Of a stretch of 64,000 nucleotides of DNA, positions 62,517 to 64,000 are shown one piece after another (the stretch's first letter is position 1; every line of letters starts with the position of its first letter). The DNA is from Chlorocebus sabaeus (Eukaryota > Chordata > Mammalia > Primates > Cercopithecidae). The notes below the pieces were generated by a model that was given only the letters and a program-made list of their open reading frames with translations, was not told the DNA's origin and searched no databases. The DNA lies in assembly GCF_047675955.1 (NCBI RefSeq), contig NW_027327625.1, positions 62,001 through 126,000 on the forward strand, given 5' to 3'. Position numbers and translations under genes: made by a program.

Positions 62517-64000
62517 GGCTTCCAAATATCACTTTGCAAATTCCACAAGAACAGTCTTAGCGAACGGCTTCTTGAGGGGAAAGCTGTAACTCTGTGCGAT
62601 GAATTAACAGAACACGAAGCAGTTTCTCCGAACACTTCTTTCCAGTTTTTAACAGAAGACATTGCCTTTTTCACCATAGCCCTCTACGGGCTTCCAAATA
62701 TCTCTTTGCCAATTCCACAAAAACATCCTTAGAGAGAGGCTTCTTTAAGGGAAAGCTGTAACTCTCTGAGCTGATTTAACAGAGCACAGAGCAGTTTCTC
62801 AGAATGCTTCTTTTCAGTTTTTACCTTAGGATATTTCCTTTTTCACCACAGCCCTCTATGGGCTTCCAAATATCACTTTACAAGTTCTACACCAACAGTG
62901 TTAGCAAAAGGCTTCTAGAGGCGAAAGTTGTAACTCTGTAAGAAGAATTAACAGAACACAAAGCAGTTTCCCAGACAGCTTCTTTCCAGTATTTTGCTGA
63001 AGATATTTACTCTTTCACCATAGCCCTCTATGGGCTTCAAAATATCACTTTGCAAATTCCACAAGAACTGTCTTAGCAAAAGCCTCTTTGAGGTGAAAGC
63101 TGTAACTCTGTGTGATGAATTAACAGAACACAAAGCAGTTTCTCAGAAATCTTCTTTTCGGTTTTTAACGGAAGATATTTCCTTTTTCACCATAGCCCTC
63201 TAGGGTCTTCCAAATATCACTTTGCAAATTCCACAAGAACAGACTTAGCGAAAGGCTTCTGGAGGGATATGCTGTAACTCTGTGAGATGAATTAACAGAA
63301 CACAAAGCAGTTTCTCAGAAAGCTTCTTTTCAGTTTTTAACGGAATATATTTCCTTTTTCACAGTAGCCCTATATAAGATTCCAAATATCACTTTGCAAA
63401 TTCCACAAGAAGAGTCTTAGCGAAAGGCTTCTTGAGGTGAAAGCTGTAACTCTGTGAGATGAATTAACAGAACACAAAGAAGTTTCTCAGAAATGTTCTT
63501 TCCGGTTTTTAACGGAAGATATTGCTTTTTCACCATAGCCCTCTAGAGGGCTTCCAAATATCACTTTGGAAGTTCCACAAGAACAGCCTTAGCGACAGGC
63601 TTCTTGAGGGGAAAGCTGTAACACTCTGAGATGAATTAACAGAACACAGAGCAGTTTCTCAGAAAGCTTCTTTTCGGTTTTTATCTTAGGAGATTTCCAT
63701 TTTCACTATAGCACTCTATGGGCTTCCGAATATCACTTTGCAAATTCCACAAGAACAGTATTAGCGAAAGGCTCCTTAAGGGGAAAGCTCTAAATCTTTG
63801 AGATGATTCAACAGAACACAAAGCAGTTTTTCAGAAACCTTCTTTTCAGTTTCTATCTTAGGCTATTTCCTTTTTCACCATAGCCCTCTATGGTCTTCCA
63901 AATATCACCTTGCAAATTCCACAAGAACAGTCTTAGCGAAAGGCTTCTGGAAGGGAAAGCTCTAATTCGGTGAGATGTATTAACAGAAAACACGCCAGTT

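Larger units (their letters stand above)
1..64000 (-). repeat. Alpha-satellite array, about 171-172 bp monomers, Old World monkey type
   Basis: The whole window, apart from two Alu elements, is a head-to-tail array of one monomer of about 171-172 bp. Each monomer shows, in plus-strand order, a ttcctttttcaccatag block, a gggcttccaaatatcac block, a ttccacaagaacagtctta block, a gctgtaactctgtgagatg block and a cagaaagcttctttccag block. The reverse complement matches the family's usual reading direction, hence the minus strand. The HindIII site aagctt recurs in most monomers, as known for African green monkey alpha satellite. Monomers come in two main flavours at one site: ttaacggaag or ttaactgaag, against ttatcttagga. 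They do not alternate in a strict dimer pattern. No orientation switch was seen. Alpha satellite underlies primate centromeres and flanks; it encodes no protein. Confidence 0.97.
60944..64000. repeat. Plain monomeric alpha satellite after the second Alu
   Basis: About 18 monomers, more irregular than elsewhere, including two shortened ones (61535 and 62507) and a small local duplication (61021 and 61685). From about 62515 to the window end the monomers are ordinary, and variants such as cggtgagatgtattaacag (63969) resemble those of other plain regions. No gene or other element was seen. Confidence 0.8.

Noticed and set aside
1..64000. Strict dimeric alternation of two monomer types, as in many macaque and baboon arrays
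   Set aside because: The ttatcttagga type and the ttaacggaag/ttaactgaag type do appear intermixed, but their spacing is irregular (for example near 890, 1235, 2270, 3300, 3645 and 4500), so a regular dimer repeat is not supported by eye.
1..64000. Inverted monomers or a palindromic array turn
   Set aside because: Landmark blocks such as ccaaatatcac and ttcctttttcacc appear only in one orientation throughout; no switch was found.

Overview
The window is centromeric or pericentromeric DNA of a primate, and it holds no genes. Almost every base belongs to an alpha-satellite array built of monomers of about 171-172 bp. The usual alpha-satellite consensus reads on the minus strand, and I saw no inverted monomer. 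The monomer carries a HindIII site (aagctt) in most copies and closely resembles the African green monkey alpha-satellite type. Two full-length Alu elements interrupt the array. Both carry the gagatccggccactgcactc variant typical of Old World monkey AluY/YR elements. Together these point to a cercopithecid (macaque, baboon, guenon or vervet). The species and chromosome cannot be fixed from the sequence alone.

Layout. Positions 1-49.4 kb form a mosaic of multi-monomer blocks that recur several times. Block A lies at 1-885. A 23-monomer block B of 3950 bp occurs as a near-perfect tandem pair at 1692-5641 and 5642-9591. Block B is continued by 9592-11310, and block E lies at 13065-15010. Three tandem copies of an 854-bp, 5-monomer higher-order repeat occupy 16841-19402 and are followed by block D (19403-21745). 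After a plainer stretch with the first Alu (22416-22745), blocks B and E recur in indel-modified form at 24645-31415. Then a compound 5315-bp unit (21 + 10 monomers) occurs twice at 31441-42070, and its start is repeated once more. This runs into a second block D (to about 44500) and a fourth, shortened block B with its continuation (44720-49400).

From about 49.4 kb to the end the array is plain, more diverged monomers without long-range repeats. It contains several truncated monomers, a small local 4-monomer duplication and the second Alu (60624-60933), which has clear target-site duplications. This looks like an older or more marginal part of the array.

Nearly all length differences between block copies are whole numbers of monomers: 1, 2, 5, 10, 17, 21 or 23. 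This fits unequal exchange or break-induced copying between in-register monomers. No CENP-B box was seen. The homologous position carries the A-type (pJ-alpha-like) sequence. All open reading frames are chance readings of satellite or Alu DNA. All block boundaries were found by eye and are uncertain by roughly 20-50 bp.
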